Assembly: GCF_051014685.1 (NCBI RefSeq)
Contig: NC_135059.1
Span: 9,672,001 to 9,736,000 of the forward strand
Direction of reading: 5' to 3'
Source of the DNA: Ptiloglossa arizonensis
Lineage: Eukaryota > Arthropoda > Insecta > Hymenoptera > Colletidae
DNA: 64,000 bases
Within the stretch, counting starts at the first letter, position 1. The number at the start of each line of letters is the position of its first letter. Shown here piece after piece: positions 34,651 through 45,925 of this stretch. The notes under the pieces were generated by a model that searched no databases, was not told where the DNA came from, and saw only the letters and a program-made list of their open reading frames with translations. The translations under genes were made by a program, and so were the position numbers.

Positions 34651-36392
34651 AAAGTAAAGCAACGTCCAGCATGTATTGACTTTTCAATTAGTAATAGAAA
34701 ATAAGAATTTTTATATATATTCTTTTTATACTTCTATGAGAGTATTATCGACAAATTGGGCAGGTTTCTTCGATACAAATAAATACTAAGATTAGTTTAA
34801 TCGATCACGAGCACATTTGGGGAAAGTGATCCGTTTTATATATATATAATTAATCATTTCTTTGTCAAGTAGCTTTCAATAGACGATTTGAAGAAAACAC
34901 GACATTTATTTTTTACACTTTTTAAATGTTTGTAAGCAGTCGCAAGAATATACGTTAAAAAACTATTCGAGTCTGCGTTACGGTATCGCGAACTCTCTTT
35001 ACTGTCAACCAATTATCCGAGGAAGCTCAAGAAGCCAGAAACAAAGACCTGGAAAGTTTACGTTGAAATTTCACTCTCAGAACTTCAAGAACAGTTACAA
35101 ACGAGGATCCGCTGTTATACGTGTGCTCCTTATTTTGTCGGACCCTATCGTAAGTAGTTTACGTCCACCTTCGCGTGGTATGAAAAATAGCATTTCCTTA
35201 GAAGTTATGTTACTCTTTAAAGAGCCCGCGGTATCTTTTAATCAGTCCGGAGAAATTACCAGCGAGGAAAGAAATATAAATTCCATTACCTCGGAAGTGG
35301 AACGAATTGCATCAATGATCATTCGTACGTGTTATCGATATTTTTTCTCTCACATTATTTCACACTCGTTCAGAATCATCTTAATAATTACGTTCGCGTT
35401 CGAAGTATCGATGAATCGATTAGTCGAATATTTAACTGAATGAAATTTACGACGAGTTTGATTTCGTTACTCGAATCCGGGGTGAGAGTGGTCGCTCGAA
35501 TACGAGAATCGCCGTACCGAATCTCAATTACGTCGACTAACGTGTCATTTCCATATTTCTTTGGCCGCGATTCAACGTAATAAAATTCGCGAGGGCATAT
35601 TGAGTTTCTTTTTTTTCTTTTTTTTTTTTTTTAATACACCGTGCACGTTTCGAGGGATCGACGGAGAGGAAAGAACCACGAGCCGGTGCTCCACGATCTT
35701 CTTAAATGCCCCCTTCTGATACGTGTTCCTTTAAAAAAGTTTGCTTTTTCCCGAAGAGTTTTTTTTAAGCGGCCACTTGACACCATTCCCCGTTATAAGC
35801 CTTATTCGTACCCTCTTTCTTCGTTTCTCTCGCGTAGCGCACATCCGGTCGGCAGTTCCCGAACTCTATATTCTGAGGTTACCCCTAACATCGTATTAAA
35901 GGAAGATATATCGGTCCTCTGTGCCCGTGAGTTTCCCGTACACCCCTCTTCTTCATCCCCCCTCTCCTTCACTCCCGATTGCGTAAATTCTTCCGTCGCG
36001 AAAGCTTCTTTTTTCGATATTGGAACCACCGTGCATCGTAATTCTTTTTAAGAGGAACATACAGGATTGGCGAGGATGTGCGGTTAGGTTGGATCGTAGA
36101 ACGGTCCCTCGAGCGAAAAGAAATCGAAAATAAGACATAAAATTTTTTTTTCGCGCCATCATTCTCCGGTACATCGATTGCGAACGACTCGACACGATTG
36201 AAACGGGACGAATTTTGATATCACCGTTACGATTGAAATTGATGTCGTTTCCAAAACATTCTTTTTTTTTTACTCCATTTTTTACTTACGATCTGTCTAG
36301 TTGTGACAATAAGTAAATATGCGTAATTGTTGGTTCACGAATGACAGGTGTTCACGCGTTAATACATTTTCGTTAATTGAATTCGAATTCTT
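34651..36392. other. Unique sequence, no gene assigned
   Basis: Frames at 35063-35443 (126 codons, plus) and 35641-36051 (136 codons, plus) were read; neither shows a domain I recognise. A long T tract lies at about 35609-35632. Confidence 0.35.
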
Positions 36393-36427
36393 GGGTCAGG
36401 TTCAGGTTCAAGGTCGCTTCAAGGTCG
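36393..36427 (+). promoter_or_regulatory. Cluster of nuclear-receptor half sites, two with FTZ-F1/ERR-type extension
   Basis: GGGTCA, GGTTCA, GGTTCA and AGGTCG follow each other with no spacer (36393-36416), and a further AGGTCG lies at 36422-36427. Two perfect matches to YCAAGGYCR (TCAAGGTCG at 36408 and 36419) are 11 bp apart, about one helical turn. Binding is inference from the motif. Confidence 0.5.
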
Positions 36428-36853
36428 TAGAATATTGGTCAACGAATCTGTATTGACATCCATCACGACGTACCATAGTACAAAATCCATCTATTTAAAG
36501 AAAAAGTACCAATGACTTTAAAATTATTTAAAAAAAAAAATGACACGAAATCTTGCTTTGATAACTATTTTTATTAAATATTTTCTTATCGCAACAACAG
36601 ATATTTTCGTGTATTCTTCGTCGTTTGGTAGGATGAGAAATTATTACGAAAATGAACAAAATTTGTATTTCTTTATTGTCCAAATATTTGCTTTTTGTAT
36701 CACGTTTATGTTTGTATCACAATATTTCAACGGAGGTGGTTTTAAAAGGTATTAAAAGCATTGTATTCGAACTTAGGTACACTTATGACGATATTGCGTC
36801 TTAACTACAACCGAGAATGATAATTCCGTAAATTATTAAAATAGTTGCGAGCT

Positions 36854-36874
36854 TGCGGTGCTCTTGGCACCGCA
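36854..36874. other. Perfect 8-bp hairpin
   Basis: TGCGGTGC, loop TCTTG, GCACCGCA. A second alternative pairing GTGCTC/GAGCAC overlaps it. It stands alone in AT-rich sequence; function unknown. Confidence 0.5.
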
Positions 36875-37984
36875 GAGCACACTTTCAGAAACACTGCTGT
36901 GACCGGATATCCCCTTAAGGGAGTAACCTCGTGCCTCGTGACGGAAAATGGACAACCTTTAAAATTTTCTTTTAAGAAAACCACGCGACGCATTAGGCAG
37001 AAACGTTTCACGATTATCAATATGCCCACGAAGACATTGCAATGAATTTTCTTTACGTATTATATATATCTTCTACGAAGGTAACTTCTAAAGATGTTAG
37101 TAATGACTCGGTGCTTATAACGAAGCACCATTATTAAAAGTGTCATCGTTCTCGTTCATTAATCGTAAATAATACAAACGAAATACCATTTTGGACAAAT
37201 TTTCGTACGAACAAGATGAAATCGAAACACGAAAATTGACAAGATACCGCTTCGAGTACAGTGATTTTCATCCTAATTTCTGCACTACGTAATAGAAATG
37301 CTCAAGACAGAGATTTAATTTGAATCGAAACGAGAACCAGAGGTTTACCTTGTACGTTGCGTTGGTATTTGCGTTAACGTGCATTGAAACTTTCAAACTC
37401 GTCCCAAATCGTTCGATGATTGAATAATGAACGTGTCCCAAATGCTCTCAACGAATTGCTGTCTGCTCCTCGCAACGATCGGAGATCAAACGTGTTTGCT
37501 CTAGAACTGACCTACCGAATTTTCCACGGCGATCCATCGTTCCACCGATTCAGTGGCGATCATTCGAGAGGGTTATCTCGAACACGATTGGTCAATTCCT
37601 AGATCCAACCGCGTCATTGTCAGCTCGACATCGCCAGGATTACGTTTTACGATGGTATTGTTCCGCGAGTCAAGAGACGGAAGGGTGCATCGTGTTACGT
37701 GTTAAATCCGGCTCGAAGGACCGAATTGTTTCCAAGTTGAATCCAGAATTCGATCGGATCGAATAGTATTCTGTTCGGTGTAATAATCGACACTTGAGAA
37801 ATTAATCTTCCGCGAGCGATGAACAAGCACGAAATTGCGCACCATCTACGACACGGTAACAACAATGTGTTAAAGATTGTATTAATAGATCAGATTGTAA
37901 TAAGACGTGGTATTGTAATAGGTTTCTCTTTGGACTAAAAGTAGATCGATTATCTATAAAACTAAACTAATCGTCTTAGTGCAC
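36875..37984. other. Unique sequence, no gene seen
   Basis: Nothing recognised; frames are short. Confidence 0.4.
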
Positions 37985-38857
37985 TCACAAGTCTCTTCTC
38001 TTACTTTTATCGTGTCTTTCCAACTCTCCTCTCTTACTACGTCTTCACAAGTCTCTTCTCTTACTCTTATCGTGTCTTTCCAACTCTCTTCTCATATTAA
38101 GTCTTCGCAAGTCTCTTCTCTTACTCTTATCGTGTCTTTCCAACTCTCTTCTCATATTAAGTCTTCATAAGTCTCTTCTGTTACTCTTATCGTGTCTTTC
38201 CAACTCTCTTCTCATATTAAGTCTTCGCAAGTCTCTTCTCTTACTCTTATCGTGTATTTCCAACTCTCCTCTCTTACTACGTCTTCACAAGTCTCTTCTG
38301 TTACTCTTATCGTGTCTTTCCAACTCTCTTCTCATATTAAGTCTTCATAAGTCTCTTCTGTTACTCTTATCGTGTCTTTCCAACTCTCTTCTCATATTAA
38401 GTCTTCGCAAGTCTCTTCTCTTACTCTTATCGTGTATTTCCAACTCTCCTCTCTTACTACGTCTTCACAAGTCTCTTCTGTTACTCTTATCGTGTCTTTC
38501 CAACTCTCTTCTCATATTAAGTCTTCATAAGTCTCTTCTTTTACTCTTATCGTGTCTTTCCAACTCTCTTCTCATATTAAGTCTTCGCAAGTCTCTTCTC
38601 TTACTCTTATCGTGTCCTTCCAACTCTCATCTCTTACTCTTATCGTGTCTTTCCAACTCTCATCTCTTACTACGTCTTTACAAGTCTCTTCTGTTACTCT
38701 TATCGTGTCTTTCCAACTCTCTTCTCATATTAAGTCTTCATAAGTCTCTTCTGTTACTCTTATCGTGTCTTTCCAACTCTCTTCTCATATTAAGTCTTCA
38801 CAAGTCTCTTCTGTTACTCTTATCGTGTCTTTCCAACTCTCTTCTCATATTAAGTCT
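37985..38857. repeat. 60-bp CT-rich tandem array (about 14.5 copies) with two monomer types
   Basis: The monomer carries GTCTCTTCTCTTACTCTTAT then CGTGTCTTTCCAACTCTC. It ends either in TTCTCATATTAAGTCTTC or in CTCTTACTACGTCTTC. The two variants form a higher-order pattern: a 180-bp block recurs around 38161-38520. The array shortens irregularly near 38630. Confidence 0.95.
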
Positions 38858-40484
38858 TTCGTTCCAATCCTCGATCTCTCTCTCTTCAAGCATCTGGTCA
38901 GGTTCACTCATCTCGATTACTTGTCTTTTCTAAACACACTACATTTTCTCCGAAAGATCTTACACAACCCCCCGTAAAGGGTCTCTCGTACCTCTTGCAA
39001 CACCTGACGACAGATCTGCACCAAAGTGTTCATCCTAACGCAGGTATCTTGTTCCAGGCCTGCACTTGAAGCAGGCTCAAGTGAGAACGGAAAATCTCGA
39101 TACAAATGTAACATTGGTAGATTGAAACTTAACGCGATACAATTTCGGTGAAACATGTTCAGAGAATATCGCGAAGATAGATCACTGTCGAGCGAGTGAT
39201 TTAGGTCTCTGAAGGTCTATTAAAGTTGATCCGAAGATCTGCGAAGGTAGACGGTTCTCGAGGTATCGATGAGGAAGATCTTTGTCGAGTAACTGTCGGG
39301 GAGGATCTCGTCAGATTTTGTCTTTGCTCGTGAAACTCTTGTAGCTTCTAATCGGTGAAGTCGTAACCAATGGAACGAAATTGTGAGCGGTGCAAGATTG
39401 AATGTTTAGGGAAGTATAGAAGCGCGGGAAAAGATCAGGAAAGAGGAAACGCGAGCGAGAGGATCGAGAAAGAAGACGTAAAATATTGAAAAGGAAGAAG
39501 ACGTAGGTTTTAGGGCGCTCTTCGGGCCTTTTTCGACTTATCGCGTCCCGGTAATATATTGTTTCTCCAGCGTTTTAACTTCCATAAAGTTGAAAATACG
39601 AGCCACGTGCATTTGGTATATTTTTCATCCAAAAATTTTTGATGCACTCTCGAACGAATGAATGCTTTAGAGTTATTCTATGATTATTCCAGAAACATGA
39701 AAAGTATTTTTCTTTTCCTCGTGAAATTTTTGGAGATTTAGATCCTTTAGATTCTTTTATCGAGTATCAACTTTTGTCCTTGTTACTGGATAGAAAAATC
39801 ATTCGCTGACTTGATTACGTAGTAACGAACAAGTGCATCGAAGATTTTCAAACTTGAATGCTGAATGTTGAAAATTCCAAGTAGATAGGTAAACTAAAAT
39901 TTTAATATCTTTCGAGCAAACGATGGCGATGAAAAAATTAAAACTTACGTTAGTCGTTTCGTATATTGTTGCCCAAACATTGCTGCAACAAGTCGTCGAA
40001 CGACAAATACGCGCGAATGGGCTCGATTCGTTCGAAAATTATTATATCTCACAGCTAAGCGGATCATGCGTGAAATTATCAAAGGCCTTCCTCTTGAGTC
40101 TTGAGCTCGAATCTGCTTTCATCGTCTCTTCGGACGGTTAATGTGTTGTGGATTCTCATCGGTCGAATATTCGAGGTAATAAGTAGCTCTGTGGCTACCA
40201 CGGAGTTAGGGAAGCCAATTATTTAGCAAATAGAACTTTGTACCCAGACAAATGATGTTTATTCGACAATAACGAGAAAACGTAAAACAATTAGGAGTGT
40301 AACGAGATTATTACGATTTGAAATTTTCAAGACCGGAATTTTCGATCATTTTTGAAACGTAGACTCACGATGGGTTCTTCTGAACTCCAATCGAGAAGAA
40401 TGCAATATTAACATCTTCGTTAATCGTTACATCGTTTACTCACAATTCCAAAACTCTACTATTAAAAGTACAGTTAAGTACACT
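38858..40484. other. Unique sequence, no gene assigned
   Basis: No recognisable exon. A 72-codon plus-strand frame (39923-40141) begins MAMKKLKLTLVVSYIVAQTL, which resembles a signal peptide, but the rest has no known similarity and no promoter or splice context was found. Confidence 0.35.
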
Positions 40485-40800
40485 TAACAAAAATGCAACG
40501 TTAAAATCTTCGTTAATTTCTGAATTGTTGACTCGTGATTCTAAAGTTGTTCCTTCGAACCCTCCAATTGAAAAAATGCAACGTTAAAATCTTCGTTAAT
40601 TTTTGAATCGTTGACTCACGATTCCAAAGTTGTTCCTTCCAACCCTCCAATTGAAAGAAATGCAACGTTAAAATCTTCGTTAATTCTCGAAACGTTTATT
40701 CGCCATTCTGGAGCTCTTGGAAACCTTCTTCTTAAAAAAAAAATACAACGATCAAATCTTCTATAACTTTTGCAACGTTTGCTCGTTCTAAACATGTATC
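40485..40800. repeat. 83-84-bp diverged tandem repeats (4 copies)
   Basis: AATGCAACGTTAAAATCTTC recurs at 40492, 40575 and 40659, with a degenerate copy near 40743. The repeats share the word AATCTTCGTT with the 111-bp array that follows, suggesting one evolved from the other. Confidence 0.85.
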
Positions 40801-40899
40801 ATTCAAACTCTAAAAATGTACCACCAAACCAAAAACGCAACGTTCCGTTCAAAGACCCATCTCTTCGTTAATTCTTGAATCGTTGACTCGGCATTGCAA

Positions 40900-41565
40900 C
40901 AATTCTTTCGTTCTTCACCACTTAAAAAAAATAAATCTATACAACAATAAAAAAGAATCGATTTCCATCGGCGTAGAATGTTGAAATCTTCGTTCAGCCC
41001 ATCATTCCAACAATTCTTTCGTTCTTCTCCGGTTAAAAAAAATAAATCTATACAACAATAAAAAAGAATCGATTTCCATCGGCGTAGAATGTTGAAATCT
41101 TCGTTCAGCCCAGCATTCCAACAATTCTTTCGTTCTTCACCACTTAAAAAAAATAAATCTATACAACAATAAAAAAGAATCGATTTCCATCGGCGTAGAA
41201 TGTTGAAATCTTCGTTCAGCCCAGCATTCCAACAATTCTTTCGTTCTTCTCCGATTAAAAAAATAAATCTATACAACAATAAAAAAGAATCGATTTCCAT
41301 CGGCGTAGAATATTGAAATATTCGTTCAGCCCAGCATTCCAACAATTCTTTCGTTCTTCTCCGCTTAAAAAAAAATAAATCTATACAACAATAAAAAAGA
41401 ATCGATTTCCATCGGCGTAGAATGTTGAAATCTTCGTTCAGTCCAGCATTCCAACAATTCTTTCGTTCTTCACCACTTAAAAAAAATAAATCTATACAAC
41501 AATAAAAAAGAATCGATTTCCATTGGCGTAGAATGTTGAAATCTTCGTTCAGTCCATCTTCGAAC
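40900..41565. repeat. 111-bp tandem array (6 copies)
   Basis: The monomer includes AATAAATCTATACAACAATA, AGAATCGATTTCCATCGGCG and CATTCCAACAATTCTTTCG. Since 111 is 37 codons, a 311-codon minus-strand frame (40803-41738) of six 37-residue repeats remains open. A short deletion in an A run and a G run shift the alternative frame. The frame is listed here because it is the longest in the window, but I give it little coding credence. Confidence 0.93.
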
Positions 41566-41598
41566 GATCGAACTGTAAAACTCCGTCGACAGAAGCCA

Positions 41599-41614
41599 GG
41601 GGGGGGGGGGGGGG
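41599..41614. repeat. G16 homopolymer
   Basis: Sixteen consecutive G residues. Exact length is uncertain in any assembly. It can form a G-quadruplex. Confidence 0.85.
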
Positions 41615-42489
41615 TTCCTTTCCCTTGAATTCCGATTGGCGTCACGCGTCGGTGTTCCCCACCCATCCCTCGCTTCAACGATCCCGCGCTCAGTGGTGTT
41701 CTCTTTGTTGTCTCGAAGTTCCCCGGCGAGTGGTACACCCCTCCCAGCAGTGTCTCGTAACGACGTCTTAAACGAAGACGTAACGAAACGCGCGTTTGAT
41801 CGGCGGGTCACGTTGTCCGCAATGATCGTGGACCAAGAGACAAACGATTGGTCGGTTCGGTCGAGGGGACAACGAGTCACTTCCGCTGGCAATTGCGCGA
41901 CAGTCCATTTGTAAGTAACTCCGATGATTACCAGCAGAAGCGGCCCGCATCTTGTTACAGGATGCAATTCACCGCGTACCAGCTCGTTTCGATCGTATAA
42001 ATCGTCGACTCGATTTTACAGGGAAACCCTCTGTCCCACGTGCACGGCTACGAGGATGATCGACACGTATCACGACCACGATACGGGAGCCCTGGCAGCC
42101 GGTAGTTGGGTGGAATTAAAGTTCAAGGACGAACGCCAGCCTCGGCCCCGGCACGGCCGGCATTCCCATGTTGGCGGCGCGCGCGTTCGTCCCTAAGCTG
42201 TCACCGACGTAATTGAAACCAGCCATCGAGCCAACCCCGGTCCCCGCTCGTAGAAAGCCTCTCCTGACCTTTCTCATCCTGGAAACCTTGCGACGCGCGA
42301 CTCTCGTCTCTCCAGCCAACTGGACCGACCGACCGACCGCCCTACCTTTCCTGCTCTTTCGCAACAAGCGACGGGTAAGGGTTACGTTGAAATTCAACGA
42401 GCACTTGTATCGGATCGATGCATAAATTCCTTCGATGTGTTCGAACGTAAGGTAATTCGTCCCATTGCGAAGAAAGTGGAGATAGATTT
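41615..42489. other. GC-richer block, possible exonic or regulatory sequence, unassigned
   Basis: On the minus strand a frame beginning at 41967 (MHPVTRCGPLLLVIIGVTYK) looks like a signal peptide but runs into the G tract and tandem repeat. On the plus strand GTAAGT (41911) and TTTTACAG (42014-42021) look like splice sites, but no frame between or after them is recognisable. I cannot assign a gene. Confidence 0.3.
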
Positions 42490-42945
42490 GGGTAGTGTTA
42501 ATATCTATCGGGGTATTGAGAGTATTTTAGGTTTTCGAATCGAGTGCATACATCTCTTGAGAGATTTTTAATTGTTTTTGTGTTGGAGAAAGTGTGCCCG
42601 AGGGATATGTATTGAGAGGAGTTGACATGGTTTGGGAAGGTTTGAGAGAAGAGTATAGGATGGTTGTAAATATTTGATGTTTTTGAATTGAATAAGTAAC
42701 TTTGGAGATTTTTAATTCTTTGGTGTTGATTGGAGAAATTGTACTTGAAGGAGAAGTTTTGAGAGGAGTTGATATTGTTTGGGAAGGTTTGAGAGAAGAG
42801 TATAAGAAGGTTGTGAATATTTTATGTTTTTCAAGTAAATACCTTTAGAGACTTTTTAATTCTTTGGTGTTGATTGAACAAAGTGTATTCGAGGGAAAAG
42901 TATTTAGAGCAGTTGATACAGTTTGATAAGGTTTGACAAATAATG
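42490..42945. repeat. 145-bp tandem repeats (3 copies)
   Basis: TTGGGAAGGTTTGAGAGAAG occurs at 42632 and 42779, and a changed copy TTGATAAGGTTTGAC at 42923 (spacing 147, 144). Shared words include TTTTTAATTCTTTGGTGTTG. The same family resumes at 44092. Confidence 0.85.
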
Positions 42946-44091
42946 TAAGGCAAAATACTTAAATGGGATTTATTTATTAATTTATTGGTCACTTCGCGAT
43001 TTATTCTCCTTAGTTTCGTTTTCGTTTCCTCATTCTAAATTTAATTGGACAGTGAATATTAATTATTGGAATTGCGTATCTATTAAACTTTTAGTCCATA
43101 TTTATCAGATTTCGGAAGCATGCCTACGTAAATTTTGCCTCCCTGAAAAGCTATTTATCAATCGTTAAATTTGCAGAGAGTTTACGTACATAGTTTTACT
43201 AAATTAGAATTGAGCATAATCCACATATCGCGTATAGAAGTTGATTTATCATTTGTTATTCGTTGTACACGTGTTTGTATCATCGAAACGAATAAACCTA
43301 AAAATATTTCAGAATCTACTCAAACCTGTACCTACACCTTTAAATATCTATACACGATAATTATAAAAGTTTACTATTCCTCCATGTTAAGGGTTTTCCA
43401 CGTCGGGTAATTTTTTCAACGATTATTATATCTCGCTCAAATTTCATATAACAGTGCTTAACAGATCGTGAAAAGGTTAAAAGATAAATCGAAGAGAAAG
43501 CGTAGAAACGAGATCATTGCTGCGTATTTGATTTATCCGAGCTGAAACGCTTCAGCTACCCGGATAAGTATATACCTGGTTATTGACAAACGTGGAAAAA
43601 GCTGGTTATCGACATAAAGGTTAAATGGTAATTACTTCCATTGCGAATAAACTTGACAACAGAGACTTATAGAGCAATGTCTCGTGTATCGATAACACTT
43701 ACCGTTAAATAAACCTTGAATAAACGTAAATACGTTACTGTCCCTATAACACTTACCCTTAGTGTTTCTTCGACTCGAATAAGTCCTGTCACAGACATAT
43801 AAATGATAGAATATCTAATTGTAAATAAATTCAACGACCAAATATCACGTGGTAACGTCACGGTTAATGTTTCCCTGACTCGATCGTAATTTCCAAGTAC
43901 GTATATGTACCCGTAAAAGCAAAACCCAGCTGACCAAACTCCATCCCATTGTACCCCACTAATTGAACCTGTGTTTAAAAACAGGGCATGCGTTGCATTT
44001 GGTGAAACGTACCGGAAAATTTCGAAACAATTTACACCGTGGCTATTAAAAAAGCAACCGGTGCGACATACGTTCTTATACCGCTTTGAAA
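42946..44091. other. Sequence interrupting the 145-bp repeat family
   Basis: The repeat breaks off near 42945 and resumes at TTGGGGAAGGTTTGAGAG (44094), so about 1.15 kb may be an insertion. No clear terminal repeats were seen. A 175-codon minus-strand frame (43667-44194) covers its right part and is not recognised. Confidence 0.35.
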
Positions 44092-44345
44092 CAGTTGGGG
44101 AAGGTTTGAGAGAAGAGTGTAAGAAGGTTGTAAATATTTGATGTTTTTCAATTGGAGTAGAAGAGTAGGTAAATAGAAATTTGATAGTTTGCATAGGAAT
44201 GTATTATGTAAGCCACGTAGGAATTTATTTACATACTTTGCAATATTTTTTAAATTGTACTATAAATACCTTCAGAGATTTTTAACTGTTTGGTGTTGAT
44301 TGAAGAAATTGTATCCGAGGGAAAAGTTTTGAGAGTTGTCCAACG
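44092..44345. repeat. Further copy of the 145-bp repeat family
   Basis: It contains GGGGAAGGTTTGAGAGAAGA, ATATTTGATGTTTTTCAATT and TTTGGTGTTGATTGAAGAAA, with an extra segment GGTAAATAGAAATTTGATAG through TTTGCAATATTTT not present in the first block. That extra segment reappears at 45239. Confidence 0.8.
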
Positions 44346-44639
44346 ATAGTCCAACAACGAGAAAGTAATTTATTAATCGCGAATACAACATTCGGTGTAA
44401 CAAAAAAAAGAAATCATTGTTTTTAACACCGTACCAATTCCTCCATACAACGATTACTATCATCGAAGAATTGTTTCAGTTCGATCGATTCCTATAAGAA
44501 ATTCTCCATCTGTGCCTCGCATATTGATAATCGAGAATCTCGATTGGTTAACATCTTGCGTACATACATACACGAATTGAAAACTCGTTGTTTCCTCTGT
44601 ACGATAAAGGACTGTATAGATTTGACGAATGTCTCGCAA

Positions 44640-44995
44640 TGAAATATTTTCATTCGGTGAAGCAATTATGGTGTTTTCGACTCGACGGAAATCGACATCG
44701 TCCCCGACGTCTCGTGCTTCTCGCGTTTGACGTTCGATGGCATTCATCTTTGATTCTTGTTATTTTCGTCGATCCCGCGTAGTACCCAAGAGCTTCCAAA
44801 CTTTTCCATTTTGATTGGAGGTGACGGACAATTGCACTCCGGTCGTGTCCCATCTGCTCCGGCAATTCTCGAGTCGTTTGACGGTTGTCATCTCGGAGGA
44901 GGGCTTCCAGACGTTCCTCGTCGAACTCCATTTGGCGTTCGGATCGAGGAGAATCACCGCGGCGCGAAATTGCCCTCTCGGAAGCGAGGTTTATC
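44640..44995 (-). pseudogene. Mariner-family transposase relic (helix-turn-helix part)
   Basis: The minus strand reads MEFDEERLEALLRDD then RQTTRELPEQMG and IVRHLQS. These match the conserved EFDEERLEALLxxDPRQTTRELAEQMG and HLxSLGKV region of mariner transposases. It continues in another frame as NGKVWKL, with a stop soon after. Frameshifts and the lack of catalytic residues make it non-functional. It lies inside sequence that separates two copies of the GGTAAATAGAAATTTGATAG repeat. Confidence 0.8.
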
Positions 44996-45238
44996 GCCTA
45001 TTAACCGTCATTTTGATGGCGAACTTTTTTTTCCCCCGTAGACGATGGAAATGTTTCGAGCCGCGTCCGTGACGTTTCGGCCGCCATTGAACACGAGAAA
45101 TACGAGGTGAACGTTGTCTTACGATGAAAATTATCGCGCCGAAGTTAACGGTATACTAACATCGTACAGGATTGTCTACGTCTGTCTTTACTAACGTAAG
45201 ATAATGACGACGTTGAACCGGATGAATCATCGTTAGAG

Positions 45239-45350
45239 CAGGTAAATAGAAATTTGATAGTTTACACAAGAATTTATTATGCGAACCACGTAGGAATTTA
45301 TTTAGATACTTTGCAACATTTTGTAAACTGTACTGTAAATTACTAAGGTT
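45239..45350. repeat. Second copy of the GGTAAATAGAAATTTGATAG segment
   Basis: Matches 44172-44270 (GGTAAATAGAAATTTGATAG, ACCACGTAGGAATTTATTTA, ACTTTGCAA, TGTACT.TAAAT). The two copies flank about 0.9 kb that contains the mariner relic. Confidence 0.8.
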
Positions 45351-45718
45351 CTGTGAAAAGAAAGCGTACCGAGTGTGCTCGATGGATACTTTTAAACGAA
45401 CGATGAGATCTATGAGACATTTAGAAGCTTTGAATAAATGTTATAATACAAAATCGTAATTGTAATTTATAAAGAAGCTTGTGCTGAAAATATTACGTTT
45501 ATGTTATCCTTCTTCCTTATTTCAGTGTGTCGAACTTGCTTCTGAAGTTACGTCCACGTACTTTGGAACACTCTGTATATTACTCGCGATAGGACAAATT
45601 ACAGATAGAATTCACGCACCGATCCAGTAACAGAACGAGTACACGGTGTCGTGTAAATCTCCAAATCGGTTTCACGAAAAGTGACTAACCTGAGACTTTA
45701 GCCGTGATTCGGCTCGCG

Positions 45719-45925
45719 TTAGTCCCCTTGGGAGTCGATGCAGCGGTCATTGTTGAAACGCTTTCGAAAAGTCGTCTTTCTTGGTGTCTGTTCGACGCGA
45801 TCCTCGTCGCTCCCCGAATATCCCCGACCGTGCCAAATCTCTTTCGGAGCTTGGTCTTCGTTCCGGAGAAGATGAAAACCGTTGTCTCCCGATTCGGCCA
45901 TCTGTGACCTTCCCATTTATCAAGA
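45719..45925 (-). pseudogene. Mariner-family transposase relic (C-terminal part)
   Basis: Two overlapping minus-strand frames combine to a mariner-like C-terminus. One gives FIFSGTKTKLRKRFGTVGDI (family FLFPKLKxxLKGxRFxTxxDI), the other TTFRKRFNN and CIDSQGD (family FxKxFxxWxxRxxKCIxxxGDYF). A frameshift separates them. It cannot belong to the relic at 44640-44995 as one copy, because the N- and C-terminal parts are in the wrong order for the minus strand. Confidence 0.55.

Noticed and set aside
37979..38977. CRISPR-like regular array
   Set aside because: The repeats are contiguous 60-bp satellite monomers without unique spacers, in eukaryotic sequence.
41470..41967. 165-codon minus-strand frame with signal-peptide-like start
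   Set aside because: It runs through a G16 tract into a tandem repeat. Only the first ~25 residues look protein-like.
43667..44194. 175-codon minus-strand frame
   Set aside because: Not recognised, and it crosses the junction into a repeat copy.
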